Notes: a model not told the origin generated them from the letters alone. DNA of 58,768 bases from Paenibacillus cremeus (GCF_007786445.1 NZ_VNJI01000049.1:1-58768); one strand, 5' to 3'. Positions 24,527 through 33,561 are shown, numbered from the stretch's first letter. Program-made: numbers and translations.

Positions 24527-25426
24527 CTAGCTCGGATTGGTCAACCGATATATGACGGCAGCCGCTTCAGCCCGGGTAATTTGTTGCGCGGGCCGGAAGC
24601 TGCCGTCTTCATAGCCGCCGAATAACTGGGATTGCTGGACGGCCGCGATCGCCTCCTCTGCCCAGAAGCCGGAGCTGACGTCCTTGAAGGCTGCCGGTCC
24701 CGTAGGCTTCAAGAGCTCGCTTCGGGCAAGAATGGCGGCGATTTCCGCCCGGGTAATGGCGGCTTTAGGCCTGAACGTATGATCGGGATAGCCCTCGATC
24801 AAGCCGTTCTCGACCGCCGTCAAAATGTAGACGCGATCCCCCGCTTTCGGCAGATCGGTAAGATCCGACTGCGTCTCATTGGTCAAATACCATTCCTTAG
24901 CTTTCACAAAATAGCGGATAAATTCCGCCCGGGTAATAAATTGATCGGGCTTGAACAGCAGCTTCCCGTTCTCGGTATAGCCGTCAACTACCCGTTTATC
25001 GAACAGCGCTAGGATTTCTTTGGACGCCCAATGATTCGCTACGTCGCTCAAATCGGTGGGGATCCCGTTTAAGCCTAGCAAATATTTCGTCACTGCCTTG
25101 TATTCATCATCCTTCAAGGAGCCGGGATTATTCTGCGGCATGTTGCGGCTGATGAACGCGTACGCTTTGTCGTAATTTGCGAGCCGGCCTTTACGGGCGG
25201 CTTCACCGACGAGCGCCGGGTATTTGCCGGCCCCTTGGCCCTCTGCAGCGTGACAGACGAGGCAGTGCTGCTCGTAAATTGCTTCACCTGAATCCGCTGC
25301 CGGCTCCGTTCCAGCGGAATGTGCCGTGTCGCTGCGCAGCGTGCTTTGCAGCAGCGTGCCGGTGACAAGGACGGCTGCGCCAGTCAGAAGGATCAGCCAA
25401 GATTTTTTTAGTCGAAGCTGGGGCAT
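24527..25426 (-). CDS. Surface-anchored c-type cytochrome: cytochrome c domain fused to three SLH domains
   Basis: A 299-residue exported protein. Residues 1-30 are a signal anchor or signal peptide. The cytochrome c domain covers about 45-118: heme site CLVCH (Cys55, Cys58, His59) and the likely axial Met96 in RNMPQNNPGSL. Three SLH domains follow at about 127-172, 190-235 and 248-295, each with the TRAE motif (ITRAEFIRY, ITRAEIAAI, ITRAEAAAV). The parts are in one frame without a break, so this is a genuine fusion that would place a mono-heme cytochrome on the wall surface. No other redox genes flank it: a GNAT gene is downstream and thrS upstream. Covalent heme needs ResBC/CcdA, expected elsewhere. 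Confidence 0.88.
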   Translation of the reverse strand: MPQLRLKKSWLILLTGAAVLVTGTLLQSTLRSDTAHSAGTEPAADSGEAIYEQHCLVCHAAEGQGAGKYPALVGEAARKGRLANYDKAYAFISRNMPQNNPGSLKDDEYKAVTKYLLGLNGIPTDLSDVANHWASKEILALFDKRVVDGYTENGKLLFKPDQFITRAEFIRYFVKAKEWYLTNETQSDLTDLPKAGDRVYILTAVENGLIEGYPDHTFRPKAAITRAEIAAILARSELLKPTGPAAFKDVSSGFWAEEAIAAVQQSQLFGGYEDGSFRPAQQITRAEAAAVIYRLTNPS

Positions 25427-25511
25427 AGGGCACCTGCCTTTTCTCGAGAAGTCGTATACATTCGAGTATAGCAGGCAAATTTTACATTACTGTGGCATAA
25501 CGAGCAAGCGT

Positions 25512-27428
25512 TTAATTTCGCTGGTCGCTCTCTGTCCGAAGCTGTTCAACCAATTCGTTCACCGAAATAGCCCCTGCATCGCCTGCGCCGCGTTTGCGGA
25601 CGGAAACCGTACCGGCTTGCAGCTCCTGGTCACCGATGATGAGCATATAAGGGATTTTTTGCAGCTGCGCTTCGCGGATCTTGTACCCGATCTTTTCGCT
25701 GCGATCATCTAGTTCCACGCGAATGTCTGCTGCTCGAAGCGCTTGCTCAACCTGCTTGGCATACGCAGCATGTGCGGCTGCAATCGGCAGCACAATGGCT
25801 TGCGTCGGAGCCAGCCAGAGCGGGAAGGCACCTGCATAGTGCTCTGTGATCATCCCGATGAACCGGTCGATCGATCCATACACGGCGCGGTGGATGACGA
25901 CCGGGCGCAGCTTCTGGTTATGCTCGTCGACATAAGCCAGATCGAACTTTTCCGGGAACTGAAAATCCAACTGGATTGTCGCGCACTGCCAGCTCCGCTT
26001 CAGCGCATCTTGAATATGAAAGTCGATTTTAGGACCATAGAACGCTCCATCGCCTTCATTGACTCGGTACGGGATACCTTGCGAATCCAATACAGACTTC
26101 AGCGCGCCTTCCGCCTGTTCCCACAGCTCATCTGAGCCCATGGAATCTTCCGGTCGAGTGGAAAGCTCCATTGTGTAGGGGAAGCCGAAAGTCCCGTACA
26201 TTTCTTGAATCAGCTCAATCACGCCGACAATTTCAGACTCGATCTGATCCGGTCGGCAAAAGATGTGCGTGTCATCCTGAGTGAAAGTGCGCACACGCAT
26301 CATACCGTTCAAAGCGCCGGATGCTTCATGCCGGTGCACTTGGCCGTTCTCCGCCATGCGGATCGGCAGGTCGCGGTAGGAGCGCAGCTTGTTTTTATAA
26401 ATCAACATATGACCAGGGCAGTTCATCGGCTTCAAAGAGAACGGTGTACCGTCCACCTCGCAGAAGTACATGTTCTCGTGATAGTGCTCCCAGTGGCCGG
26501 AACGCTCCCACAGGCGTTGGTTCATAAGCAACGGTGTGCGAACCTCTTGATAGCCGCGCGCGTGCTGCAGCCCTCTCTCGTATTGCTCGAGCTCATTACG
26601 CAGCGCCGTTCCTTTGGGCAAATAAAACGGCATGCCCGGCGCGTCTTCGGAGAACATGAACAAGTCGAGCTCTTTGCCCAGCTTGCGATGATCTCGCTTT
26701 TTCGCTTCCTCCACCAGCAGAAGATGCTCCTCCAGCTCCTGCTTCTTCGCAAAAGCTGTTCCGTAAATGCGCTGCAGCATTCGATTGTTGGCATCACCTT
26801 TCCAATAGGCCCCAGCCACGGAAAGGAGCTTGAAGGCTTTGATCCAGCCTGTCGAAGGCAGGTGAGGACCGCGGCAAAGATCGATAAATTCCCCTTGCTT
26901 ATATACAGAAATTTCAGCATCACCCGGCAGCTCGCGGATGAGCTCCAGCTTCAAGGGATCACCGATCTCATTGAACAGCTGGATCGCTTCCTCACGGGAC
27001 ACCACCTGCCGCTCGATTGGCAGGTTCTCCTCAACGATTGCGCGCATGGCCTGCTCGATTCTTGGGAGCTCGGAAGGGGAGAGCGGCTCGGGCAGATCCA
27101 TATCATAGAAAAAGCCGTCGGCTGTCACCGGCCCTACGCCAAACGAAATGTGCTTGTCGCCGTAGAGGCGTTTGACCGCCTGCGCCATCAGATGCGCCGT
27201 GCTGTGCCGCAGCAGCTGCAGTCCGTCAGGCGAATCGAGCGTGATCACCTCGACTTGGGCATCACTGAGAATCGGTGTGTTCAAATCCACCGGCTTGCCG
27301 CTGATTTTCCCGCCGACCGCGCGATTTCGGAGCGATACACTAATGGACGCGGCCAAGTCGCCCACGGTGGCTCCTTTCACCAAAGGTTTAACGGATTGGT
27401 CTGGCAGGATGACATTGACTTGTTCCAT
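25512..27428 (-). CDS. thrS: Threonyl-tRNA synthetase
   Basis: A 638-residue class II synthetase charging tRNA-Thr. Domains in order: TGS (about 1-62), the editing/SAD domain (about 63-240, with HSTAHLMAQAVKRL and CRGPHLPSTG), catalytic core (about 245-535; ELDLFMFSEDAPGMPFYLP, MNCPGHMLIYK with the zinc-site Cys, and motif 3 near VVIHRAVYGSIDRF), and the anticodon-binding domain (about 540-638). Length matches ThrS/ThrZ. Two tandem T-box leaders precede it, an arrangement known for thrZ in Bacillus subtilis, so this gene may be the inducible type; the name thrS is used because no second copy can be seen. ATG follows GAGGAG. Confidence 0.96.
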   Translation of the reverse strand: MEQVNVILPDQSVKPLVKGATVGDLAASISVSLRNRAVGGKISGKPVDLNTPILSDAQVEVITLDSPDGLQLLRHSTAHLMAQAVKRLYGDKHISFGVGPVTADGFFYDMDLPEPLSPSELPRIEQAMRAIVEENLPIERQVVSREEAIQLFNEIGDPLKLELIRELPGDAEISVYKQGEFIDLCRGPHLPSTGWIKAFKLLSVAGAYWKGDANNRMLQRIYGTAFAKKQELEEHLLLVEEAKKRDHRKLGKELDLFMFSEDAPGMPFYLPKGTALRNELEQYERGLQHARGYQEVRTPLLMNQRLWERSGHWEHYHENMYFCEVDGTPFSLKPMNCPGHMLIYKNKLRSYRDLPIRMAENGQVHRHEASGALNGMMRVRTFTQDDTHIFCRPDQIESEIVGVIELIQEMYGTFGFPYTMELSTRPEDSMGSDELWEQAEGALKSVLDSQGIPYRVNEGDGAFYGPKIDFHIQDALKRSWQCATIQLDFQFPEKFDLAYVDEHNQKLRPVVIHRAVYGSIDRFIGMITEHYAGAFPLWLAPTQAIVLPIAAAHAAYAKQVEQALRAADIRVELDDRSEKIGYKIREAQLQKIPYMLIIGDQELQAGTVSVRKRGAGDAGAISVNELVEQLRTESDQRN

Positions 27429-27459
27429 GTTGAATCACTCCTCAAGGATAATGTTGAAT

Positions 27460-27735
27460 AAAAAAATGAGCACAATCGCAGGGACGATGTGCTCGTGGTT
27501 CCACCCTAATTTAACGGTCCAAGCTAGCGTACACACGGATAACGCTTCAGGAGCCGTACTTTACGCAAGATAACGGGTGCGGACCCGGCAGACGATACTG
27601 GAAATCCCACATCGATGGGGTTTCGTTCCCGAACGCAGCTGCAAGGGGGTAAGTCACGTTGGCACATCGGGAGGCTTTTCAGCTGGGAGCCTCCTCTCTG
27701 GGCGAGCGCTATAACGGACTCTTTTCCTTGGTCAA
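27460..27735 (-). promoter_or_regulatory. T-box riboswitch, thrS-proximal copy
   Basis: Minus-strand leader with the AGGGTGGAACCACG T-box (27495-27508) overlapping a terminator whose stem GAGCACA/TGTGCTC (27468-27494) is followed by seven Ts. Stem I carries CAGAGAGG. A candidate ACC threonine specifier occurs in TTACCCCC (27648-27650). Uncharged tRNA-Thr would favour the antiterminator. It ends 32 nt before the thrS start. Confidence 0.9.
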
Positions 27736-27761
27736 AGCTTGTAAAATATGACTTAGAAAAA

Positions 27762-28040
27762 CAAAAAAAGAGCACAGTCGCAGGGACGATGTGCTCGTGG
27801 TTCCACCCTAATTTAACGGTCCAAGCTAGCGTATACACGGATGACGCTGCAAGTACCGTACTTTACGCTTAATAACGGGAGCGGGCCCGGCAGACGATAC
27901 TGAAAATCCCGCATATAACGGTGACTTTGTTCCCGACTGCAGCTGCAAGGGGGTAAGCCGCGTGAACGTTCTCGGAAAGCCTTTCAGCCGGGGGCTTCCT
28001 CTCTGGGCGATCGCTGCAACGGACTTTTGTCCTTGGTCAA
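27762..28040 (-). promoter_or_regulatory. T-box riboswitch, distal tandem copy
   Basis: A second full T-box with the same parts: CAGAGAGG, a TTACCCCC candidate specifier (27952-27954), AGGGTGGAACCACG (27797-27810), and terminator GAGCACA/TGTGCTC (27770-27796) with seven Ts. The T-box and terminator halves are nearly identical to the proximal copy while the stem I regions differ, so the copies arose by duplication. Confidence 0.9.
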
Positions 28041-28139
28041 TGCTTTGATGTAATGATTGGTTCAGATTATATCTCGCGTCTGTCGGAATGTCAATGGGCC
28101 GATCCCGTAATCACACAGGTCGGCCCTTTGAAATCATCC

Positions 28140-28916
28140 TTATTTCGGGTTTTTATCCTCTTTTACATGCTTGCGATCAACCATTTTCTCAATCCAAGGG
28201 GTCATCTCGTCCTTGATTTTGCTGATCAGCTGGTCTTTGGTCATGCCCTTGCTTTGCGCGATGTCGGCCAGCGATTTGCCGGACTTCAGCTGCGCTTTCA
28301 GCTCGTCTTCCGTGATCCCGAGGATCGCAGCGAGCTTCTCCGGAGCAGGCATCATGCGGTGCTTGAAGCCATGCTTGCCGTGACCGTGCATGCCTTCTCC
28401 GGTAAACTTGTGGTTCACCATAAAGCTCAGGTGCTCAGCCAAATGATCCTTCAGCTGCTTCGCTTTGTCCGCTGTCAGCTTCCCTGCGGCGACCGCTTCG
28501 TCGATTTTTTTGCTGCGCTCGGCTTGCAGCTTGGCGATCAGATCGGCTTCGCTAATGTTCTTTTCGGCTGCGAGCTGCACCAGCGTCTTCTCCTTCAGAG
28601 CCGCTTGGAGCGCAGCCTTGTCCATCCCTAGAATGGCGGCCGCTTCATCGAAGATGGGCAGCGATTTGCCTGCATGCTTGCCGTCCTTGCTTTTCTCGTC
28701 CTGCTTCTCGCCGCGCTTGCCGAACCATTCCTTCAAGCGGCTAAGCTTGCTGGTCTGATCTTGTGGGGCGTCGCTGCTAGGAGCAGAGGACTGCACAGCC
28801 GGATCCGAGGGGTCCGCAAGAACGAGCTGGCTGGTGCCATAGAGCGCTCCGAATCCGAGCAGTAATGCTAAGGCAAGGGCAGATACGATTACTTTTTTAC
28901 CGTAGGGCTGCTTCAT
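28140..28916 (-). CDS. Exported helical-repeat protein, unknown function
   Basis: A 258-residue protein with an N-terminal signal or anchor (KKVIVSALALALLLGFGALYG). Two copies of a short helical unit are visible: AAAILGMDKAALQAALKEK with TLVQLAAEKNISEADLIAKL, and LAAILGITEDELKAQLKSG with KSLADIAQSKGMTKDQLISK. Each pairs a 'LGxxxxxLxxxLxxG' helix with a 'SLADIAxxKG' helix, as in DUF2680/YckD-like spore-former proteins. A His/Lys-rich stretch (KFTGEGMHGHGKHGFKHRM) separates them. ATG 28916 follows AAGGAG; an ATG 14 codons earlier has no ribosome site. Extracytoplasmic location is likely. No function can be assigned. Confidence 0.7.
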   Translation of the reverse strand: MKQPYGKKVIVSALALALLLGFGALYGTSQLVLADPSDPAVQSSAPSSDAPQDQTSKLSRLKEWFGKRGEKQDEKSKDGKHAGKSLPIFDEAAAILGMDKAALQAALKEKTLVQLAAEKNISEADLIAKLQAERSKKIDEAVAAGKLTADKAKQLKDHLAEHLSFMVNHKFTGEGMHGHGKHGFKHRMMPAPEKLAAILGITEDELKAQLKSGKSLADIAQSKGMTKDQLISKIKDEMTPWIEKMVDRKHVKEDKNPK

Positions 28917-29019
28917 AAATTGGTTCTCCTTCCAGTCATTGGTATAGGCTGTCGCCATCCATAGGGTATACAGGAGCAGTGAAAATTAGTTTAAAAGAAC
29001 CTTAGGCTAAGATAAAAAT

Positions 29020-29667
29020 TTAGCTGGACGCCTGGGCTAGCTTATACAACGGCATGAGCGTCTCGAACGTCTTCGCCGCGGTGTCCACAAAGGCTTGGCC
29101 GTCGCGCAGCAGCGGCTCGTCCGCCATAAAGGTGCGGCCAATCAGCAGCTCCGAGCTTTTGATGTCGCGGAACCGCTCGATGCCTTCCCGTAAGCCGGCT
29201 TCGCCCAGCTGCTTCACCACGAACGCGTCTTTTTTCATATGGTCAAACGACAGCATGAAATCGGACGGGATTGTCTTGCGAATTTTTTTCAGCTGGCTGA
29301 GATAGGTCTCGGCAATGGCTTTCTTGCTTGGAAGTTCATAGATAAGCGCCAGCCAAATAAATACCCGGTCATCAAACAGCCCGATTTGGAAATGAGGGTG
29401 CGCCTTGTAGCCGCGCTTATTGCCGGCCATCGCCATCCAAGTATCGACCGGTGCATTCACCGTGCGTCTGGCATGCTTGGCTATGTGCAGAAACATTTCT
29501 TCGCCGGCTTGCACGCTTACGCCTTGCAAGAGCGCGTCACTTAGAGCCCGAAATTTGGGCTGTATACGGCTGCGAATTGCTTCCATGCGGCCTTCCAGGC
29601 CCTCGATGCGAAAGGTGTCAAAATCCGTCTCGCGGAATCCTTCGAATGTAGTTGCAGTGGTGGTCAT
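29020..29667 (-). CDS. DUF1054 family protein (YktB-like)
   Basis: A 215-residue soluble protein. FEGFRETDFDTFRIEGLEGRM, then IRSRIQPKF, HIAKHARRTVNAPVDTWMA, NKRGYKAHPHFQIGLFDDRVFIW and FDHMKKDAF match the DUF1054 family (Bacillus subtilis YktB; a structure is known, function unassigned). It ends KTFETLMPLYKLAQASS. It is a single gene between the helical-repeat protein and the divergently oriented transporter operon. No signal peptide is seen. Confidence 0.88.
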   Translation of the reverse strand: MTTTATTFEGFRETDFDTFRIEGLEGRMEAIRSRIQPKFRALSDALLQGVSVQAGEEMFLHIAKHARRTVNAPVDTWMAMAGNKRGYKAHPHFQIGLFDDRVFIWLALIYELPSKKAIAETYLSQLKKIRKTIPSDFMLSFDHMKKDAFVVKQLGEAGLREGIERFRDIKSSELLIGRTFMADEPLLRDGQAFVDTAAKTFETLMPLYKLAQASS

Positions 29668-29896
29668 GTTTGTTCTTCTCCCCTAAAAACCAAGCTTCCG
29701 GAACGATCCGGTATTAGAACAATATACCATATTTTGAGGATCTGAGGCGATTGGTAACACGGTTCGACATGAATCGACTCATATAACAGGAATGCACCTA
29801 AAAAAAACACAAGTAAGGGAAAAGGCAATCCATAGTTTACAAATGCGAAATCAAGTTAAGATAAGGACACAAAATAAATATTCAGGGGGGACAAAT

Positions 29897-30850
29897 ATGG
29901 CTGTGAATATGGCAGAACGAGTCAATGTGAACTCCAAGGCCGATAAAAAAAGCAAGTACAGCTTCTTGTGGAAATATAAAGCGCTCTACTTACTGTCATT
30001 GCCAGGCATTATCTACTTTATCCTTTTCAAGTACGTTCCGTTGTTTGGCTCGATTATCGCCTTCCAGGATTACAACATGTTCGGCGGCGTGCTCGAGAGC
30101 AAATGGGTTGGGCTGGAGCACTTTAGACGGATGTTTGCGCACTACGACTTCCTGAACATTTTGAAAAACACGTTGCTCATCGGCCTTTACGATTTGGTGA
30201 TTGCCTTCCCGGCACCGATTATTCTCGCTTTGCTGCTTAACGAGCTTCGGATCGTCACTTACAAACGGTTATTGCAAACGGTTGTCTATATGCCGCACTT
30301 TTTATCGTGGGTTATCGTTAGCGGGATCGCGGTAGGGATCTTGTCGCCTTCGACTGGTGCAGTAAACCAACTCCTCAACGCGCTTGGAATGCAATCGGTG
30401 TACTTCCTTGGAGAAGAATCTTGGATTCGGACGATCCTGGTAGGCTCCGGGATTTGGAGAGACTCCGGATACGGTACGATCATTTACCTCGCGGCGCTGG
30501 CCGGTATTAACCCGGATCTGTACGAAGCGGCCGAAGTGGATGGTGCGAACCGCTGGCGTCAAACGATGGCGATTACGGTTCCATCCTTGCTTCCAACGAT
30601 CATGATCATGTTCCTGCTGCACATCGGTAAATTCTTGGATTTCGGCTTCGAGCGCGTGCTTGTGTTCTTGAATCCGCTGAATAAGAACAGCGGCGAAATT
30701 CTCGATACGTACATTTACTCGGTCGGTCTGCTCGGACAGCAATTCAGCTACACGACAGCCATCGGCTTATTCAAATCAATCGTAGGGCTTCTGCTGGTTA
30801 TTATCTGTAATTACATGAGTAAAAAAACGACAGGCGAAAGCTTGTATTAA
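29897..30850 (+). CDS. Sugar ABC transporter permease, LplB family
   Basis: A 317-residue inner-membrane permease with six helices. YLLSLPGIIYFILFKYVPLFG and IIAFQDYNMFGG are characteristic of the LplB/YteP group. The EAA loop is YEAAEVDGANRWRQTMAITVPSL, which contacts the ATPase. ATG 29897 follows AGGGGGG by 7 nt; a start 35 codons earlier has no ribosome site. It pairs with the permease 33 nt downstream and the lipoprotein at 31912. No ATPase gene is in the locus, as usual for this family, which shares an MsmX-type ATPase encoded elsewhere. The cargo is probably a pectin- or glycosaminoglycan-type oligosaccharide, given the lyases in the same locus. Confidence 0.9.
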   Translation: MAVNMAERVNVNSKADKKSKYSFLWKYKALYLLSLPGIIYFILFKYVPLFGSIIAFQDYNMFGGVLESKWVGLEHFRRMFAHYDFLNILKNTLLIGLYDLVIAFPAPIILALLLNELRIVTYKRLLQTVVYMPHFLSWVIVSGIAVGILSPSTGAVNQLLNALGMQSVYFLGEESWIRTILVGSGIWRDSGYGTIIYLAALAGINPDLYEAAEVDGANRWRQTMAITVPSLLPTIMIMFLLHIGKFLDFGFERVLVFLNPLNKNSGEILDTYIYSVGLLGQQFSYTTAIGLFKSIVGLLLVIICNYMSKKTTGESLY

Positions 30851-30883
30851 TTTGACCGCATTTCGTCGGAGGTGAAATAGATC

Positions 30884-31762
30884 ATGAGAAAAGCAACTAA
30901 GGCTTGGCATACATTCAATTTTTTCAACCTTCTCTTCTTAACCTGCCTGGCGCTTGCGATGTTTCTGCCGTTTTTGAACGTGCTGGCACAATCCTTCAGC
31001 GATTCGCAGGCGATTGTGAGCGGAAAGGTGCTCTTTTGGCCGGTGCACTTCACTTTGATCAACTATCAGTATGTGTTCAGCGATATGTCCATTTGGCGGT
31101 CATTCTATATTACCGTTTACATTACGGTCGTTGGTACACTCATCAACCTGCTGGCTACAGCATCCTTGGCTTATCCGGTTTCACGTCCAGAGTATAAAGG
31201 CCGACAGATGGTCGTCTTCATGGTGCTCATCACTATGGTGTTCAGTGCGCCGCTCATCCCGAACTTTATTTTGATGAAAACGCTGCATTTGACCAATACG
31301 ACATGGGCTTTACTTATTCCAGGCGCGATTAGTGCATTTAACTTCTTCGTAATGCGTTCGTTCTTTATGCAAATTCCAAGTGAGCTGATCGATTCCGGCC
31401 GTATTGACGGATGCACAGAAATGCGCATGGTGTGGAGCATCATTTTGCCGCTCTCTAAGCCGGTAATGGCGTCGCTCGGGATCTTCTACGCAGTCAATCA
31501 TTGGAACACGTACATGAACGCGTTGTATTATATCAATAAACCGGCTTTCTGGCCGCTGCAAGTAAAGCTGCGTCAGCTGATCGAAGCCGATGATATCTCC
31601 ATTGATCCGAATGCGGCGCAATTCAGCTCCTTGCTGCACTCCGACCCAGAGGGGATCAAGATGGCTACGATTATTATCGCTACGATTCCGATCGTCTTGA
31701 TCTATCCGTTCCTGCAGCGTCATTTTGTCAAAGGGATGATGATCGGATCCGTCAAGTCTTAA
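30884..31762 (+). CDS. Sugar ABC transporter permease, YtcP/LplC family
   Basis: A 292-residue MalG-type permease with six helices. FLPFLNVLAQSFSDSQAIVSGKV is the typical YtcP/LplC opening, and the EAA loop is IDSGRIDGCTEMRMVWSIILPLSKP. The C-terminal RHFVKGMMIGSVKS is a family signature. ATG 30884 follows GGAGGTGAAATAGATC. It forms a heterodimer with the 29897 product. A hairpin and a cre-like site separate it from the binding-protein gene, which may therefore have its own control. Confidence 0.92.
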   Translation: MRKATKAWHTFNFFNLLFLTCLALAMFLPFLNVLAQSFSDSQAIVSGKVLFWPVHFTLINYQYVFSDMSIWRSFYITVYITVVGTLINLLATASLAYPVSRPEYKGRQMVVFMVLITMVFSAPLIPNFILMKTLHLTNTTWALLIPGAISAFNFFVMRSFFMQIPSELIDSGRIDGCTEMRMVWSIILPLSKPVMASLGIFYAVNHWNTYMNALYYINKPAFWPLQVKLRQLIEADDISIDPNAAQFSSLLHSDPEGIKMATIIIATIPIVLIYPFLQRHFVKGMMIGSVKS

Positions 31763-31782
31763 GCTGTACCACCTGCGTTAAA

Positions 31783-31848
31783 CGGGGCCTAAAAAAATGA
31801 CAACCCGAGCCAAAGTCATTCCCTTGTTCGGGTTTCATGGCCCCTTTA
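31783..31848 (+). terminator. Hairpin between permease and binding-protein genes
   Basis: Nested stems GGGGCC (31784-31789)/GGCCCC (31839-31844) and AACCCGA/TCGGGTT. The T-run after it is weak (TTTACA), so it may attenuate transcription or stabilise mRNA ends rather than terminate fully. Confidence 0.5.
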
Positions 31849-31862
31849 CAATAAAGCGTGTG

Positions 31863-31876
31863 TGAAAGCGCTGTAA
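31863..31876 (+). promoter_or_regulatory. Candidate CcpA cre site
   Basis: TGAAAGCGCTGTAA matches 13 of 14 positions of the cre consensus TGWAANCGNTNWCA. It lies 36 nt before the start of the sugar-binding lipoprotein gene, consistent with carbon catabolite control. Confidence 0.6.
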
Positions 31877-31911
31877 TCTTATGTCATAATTTGATGAAAA
31901 GAGGGGCTATA

Positions 31912-33474
31912 ATGAAAAAATGGATGAAGGTTGGTTTGGCTTCCGCGCTTGCTGCTACCATGGCTGCCGGTTGCGCTAAAACTTCGGACAAGCCGGCCGC
32001 AGACAGCGGTAAAAAAGCGGAAAAGGCAAAGTTCTCGGTTTCGATGCGTACGCTCGCATTTAACTACGTAGAGAAATCGCCTAATATCAATGATGACAAA
32101 TGGGTTAAGAAGCTCGAAGAGCTGACAAATACAGACCTGGATATCGTGCTGGTGCCGCACAAGGAATTTGAAGCGAAAATGATTCAAATGTTCGCAACGA
32201 ACGATATTCCGGATGTGGTACAAGGCAGCGGCGGGATCGCAGGTAAAGAAATGGCCGGTTCCGTACAAGCGGGCGTATTTATGCCGCTGGATGATCTGCT
32301 TCAGAAATATGGTCAAAACTTGCTGAAGAAAATCCCTAAAGAAGCTTGGGCGAAGCAAACCTACAACGGCAAAATTTACGCGATTCCGGAATTTTTGTCG
32401 AACCCTTCCCGCCGCGCTACGGCAATCCGCAAAGACTTGCTGGATAAAGCAGGCCTGCCGATTCCAAAAACGGTGGATGACTACCTGAACGTAATGCGCA
32501 AATTCAAAGAGATGGGCGTAGAGCAGCCTTACCAAGGCCGCGAGAACTTTAAATATGCCGACACCTTCTTCGGAGCGTTCGACGCATTCCCTTACCTGTC
32601 GATGAACATGGAGCAAAACGGTCAAATCGTTCCGAAGTTCTTCAACGTAGAGAACATGACTAAAGCGCTTCAAACGTATAAAACCATGTACGACGAAGGC
32701 TTGATCTCCAAAGAGTTTGCAACGATCAACCCGACGGTGTATAAGAACAACATTTTGGCTGGTAAAGCCGGTATTTGGTCCATGAACGCGAACGAAGTGC
32801 TGCAATGGGAGCAACAGCTGAAAGCGAATGTTCCTACAGCGAAGGTGGAGCTGATTCCTTCTCCAACAGGTCCGGATGGCAAGGGCGGCTACTATCTGTA
32901 CAACTCCGTCACTCGCGCATGGTTCATTAACAAGAAAGCAAAGAATCCTGAAGCCATCATCAAATTCTATGACTGGATGTTGTCGGACGAAGCAGAGAAA
33001 TTCTTCACTTTCGGTATCGAAGGCGAGAACTATACTGTGAAAGATGGCAAAATCGACTACAAAGCTCCAACGGATCCAGCAGCAGTAGACGAAGAGCGTT
33101 ACCGGCAAGCCTTCCTGTGGATGGTACAAGACACAACGTATAACAAAGGTACACTCAGCCTGACTGAAGATGGCAAGAAATTGATGAACATTTATGATAC
33201 AATGTTGGCAAAAGAAGGCCGCGACGGTATCCAATTCGAGCCTCGTTTGGATTCCTTGATCAAGAACCCGGACATCTCGCCGGAGTCCGACTTTGCCGCT
33301 CCATTGATACTTCAACACATGGTCAAAATGGTCTATGGCAAAGAGCCGATCTCCGATTGGCCGAAGGTTATCGAAGAGTATAAGTCCAAGGGCGGTAACG
33401 ATGTCATTAAAGAGTCCACGGAGAAATTTACGAAGAAAGATCCAAGCGTAACGATCTCCATGCCGCGCCGTTAA
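31912..33474 (+). CDS. Sugar-binding lipoprotein of ABC transporter, LplA family
   Basis: A 520-residue lipoprotein. The signal peptide (MKKWMKVGLASALAATMA) ends at lipobox AAGC, so Cys22 is lipidated and the protein tethered outside the membrane. The mature part is a family 1 solute-binding protein: MIQMFATNDIPDVVQGSG, FMPLDDLLQKYG, KQTYNGKIYAIPEF and RKDLLDKAGLP are typical of LplA/YtcQ proteins feeding LplB-YtcP permeases. ATG 31912 follows AGAGGGG. The A and T content and clean codon use suggest high expression. The ligand is presumed to be an oligosaccharide cut by the two lyases downstream. Confidence 0.92.
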   Translation: MKKWMKVGLASALAATMAAGCAKTSDKPAADSGKKAEKAKFSVSMRTLAFNYVEKSPNINDDKWVKKLEELTNTDLDIVLVPHKEFEAKMIQMFATNDIPDVVQGSGGIAGKEMAGSVQAGVFMPLDDLLQKYGQNLLKKIPKEAWAKQTYNGKIYAIPEFLSNPSRRATAIRKDLLDKAGLPIPKTVDDYLNVMRKFKEMGVEQPYQGRENFKYADTFFGAFDAFPYLSMNMEQNGQIVPKFFNVENMTKALQTYKTMYDEGLISKEFATINPTVYKNNILAGKAGIWSMNANEVLQWEQQLKANVPTAKVELIPSPTGPDGKGGYYLYNSVTRAWFINKKAKNPEAIIKFYDWMLSDEAEKFFTFGIEGENYTVKDGKIDYKAPTDPAAVDEERYRQAFLWMVQDTTYNKGTLSLTEDGKKLMNIYDTMLAKEGRDGIQFEPRLDSLIKNPDISPESDFAAPLILQHMVKMVYGKEPISDWPKVIEEYKSKGGNDVIKESTEKFTKKDPSVTISMPRR

Positions 33475-33561
33475 TAACTGAACTGTTTACTTTCCATCTC
33501 CTCACATCGCCTAGCGGTGTGAGGAGTGATTGTTATATCCCTCATGAATGGAGCGTTTCTC

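Noticed and set aside
26205..27461. A 418-codon open frame antisense to thrS
   Set aside because: It is the mirror of a highly conserved synthetase gene, with no ribosome site and a composition typical of antisense shadow frames.
31879..33318. A 479-codon open frame antisense to the sugar-binding protein gene
   Set aside because: The sense strand encodes a clear lipoprotein with lipobox; the antisense translation has no domain.
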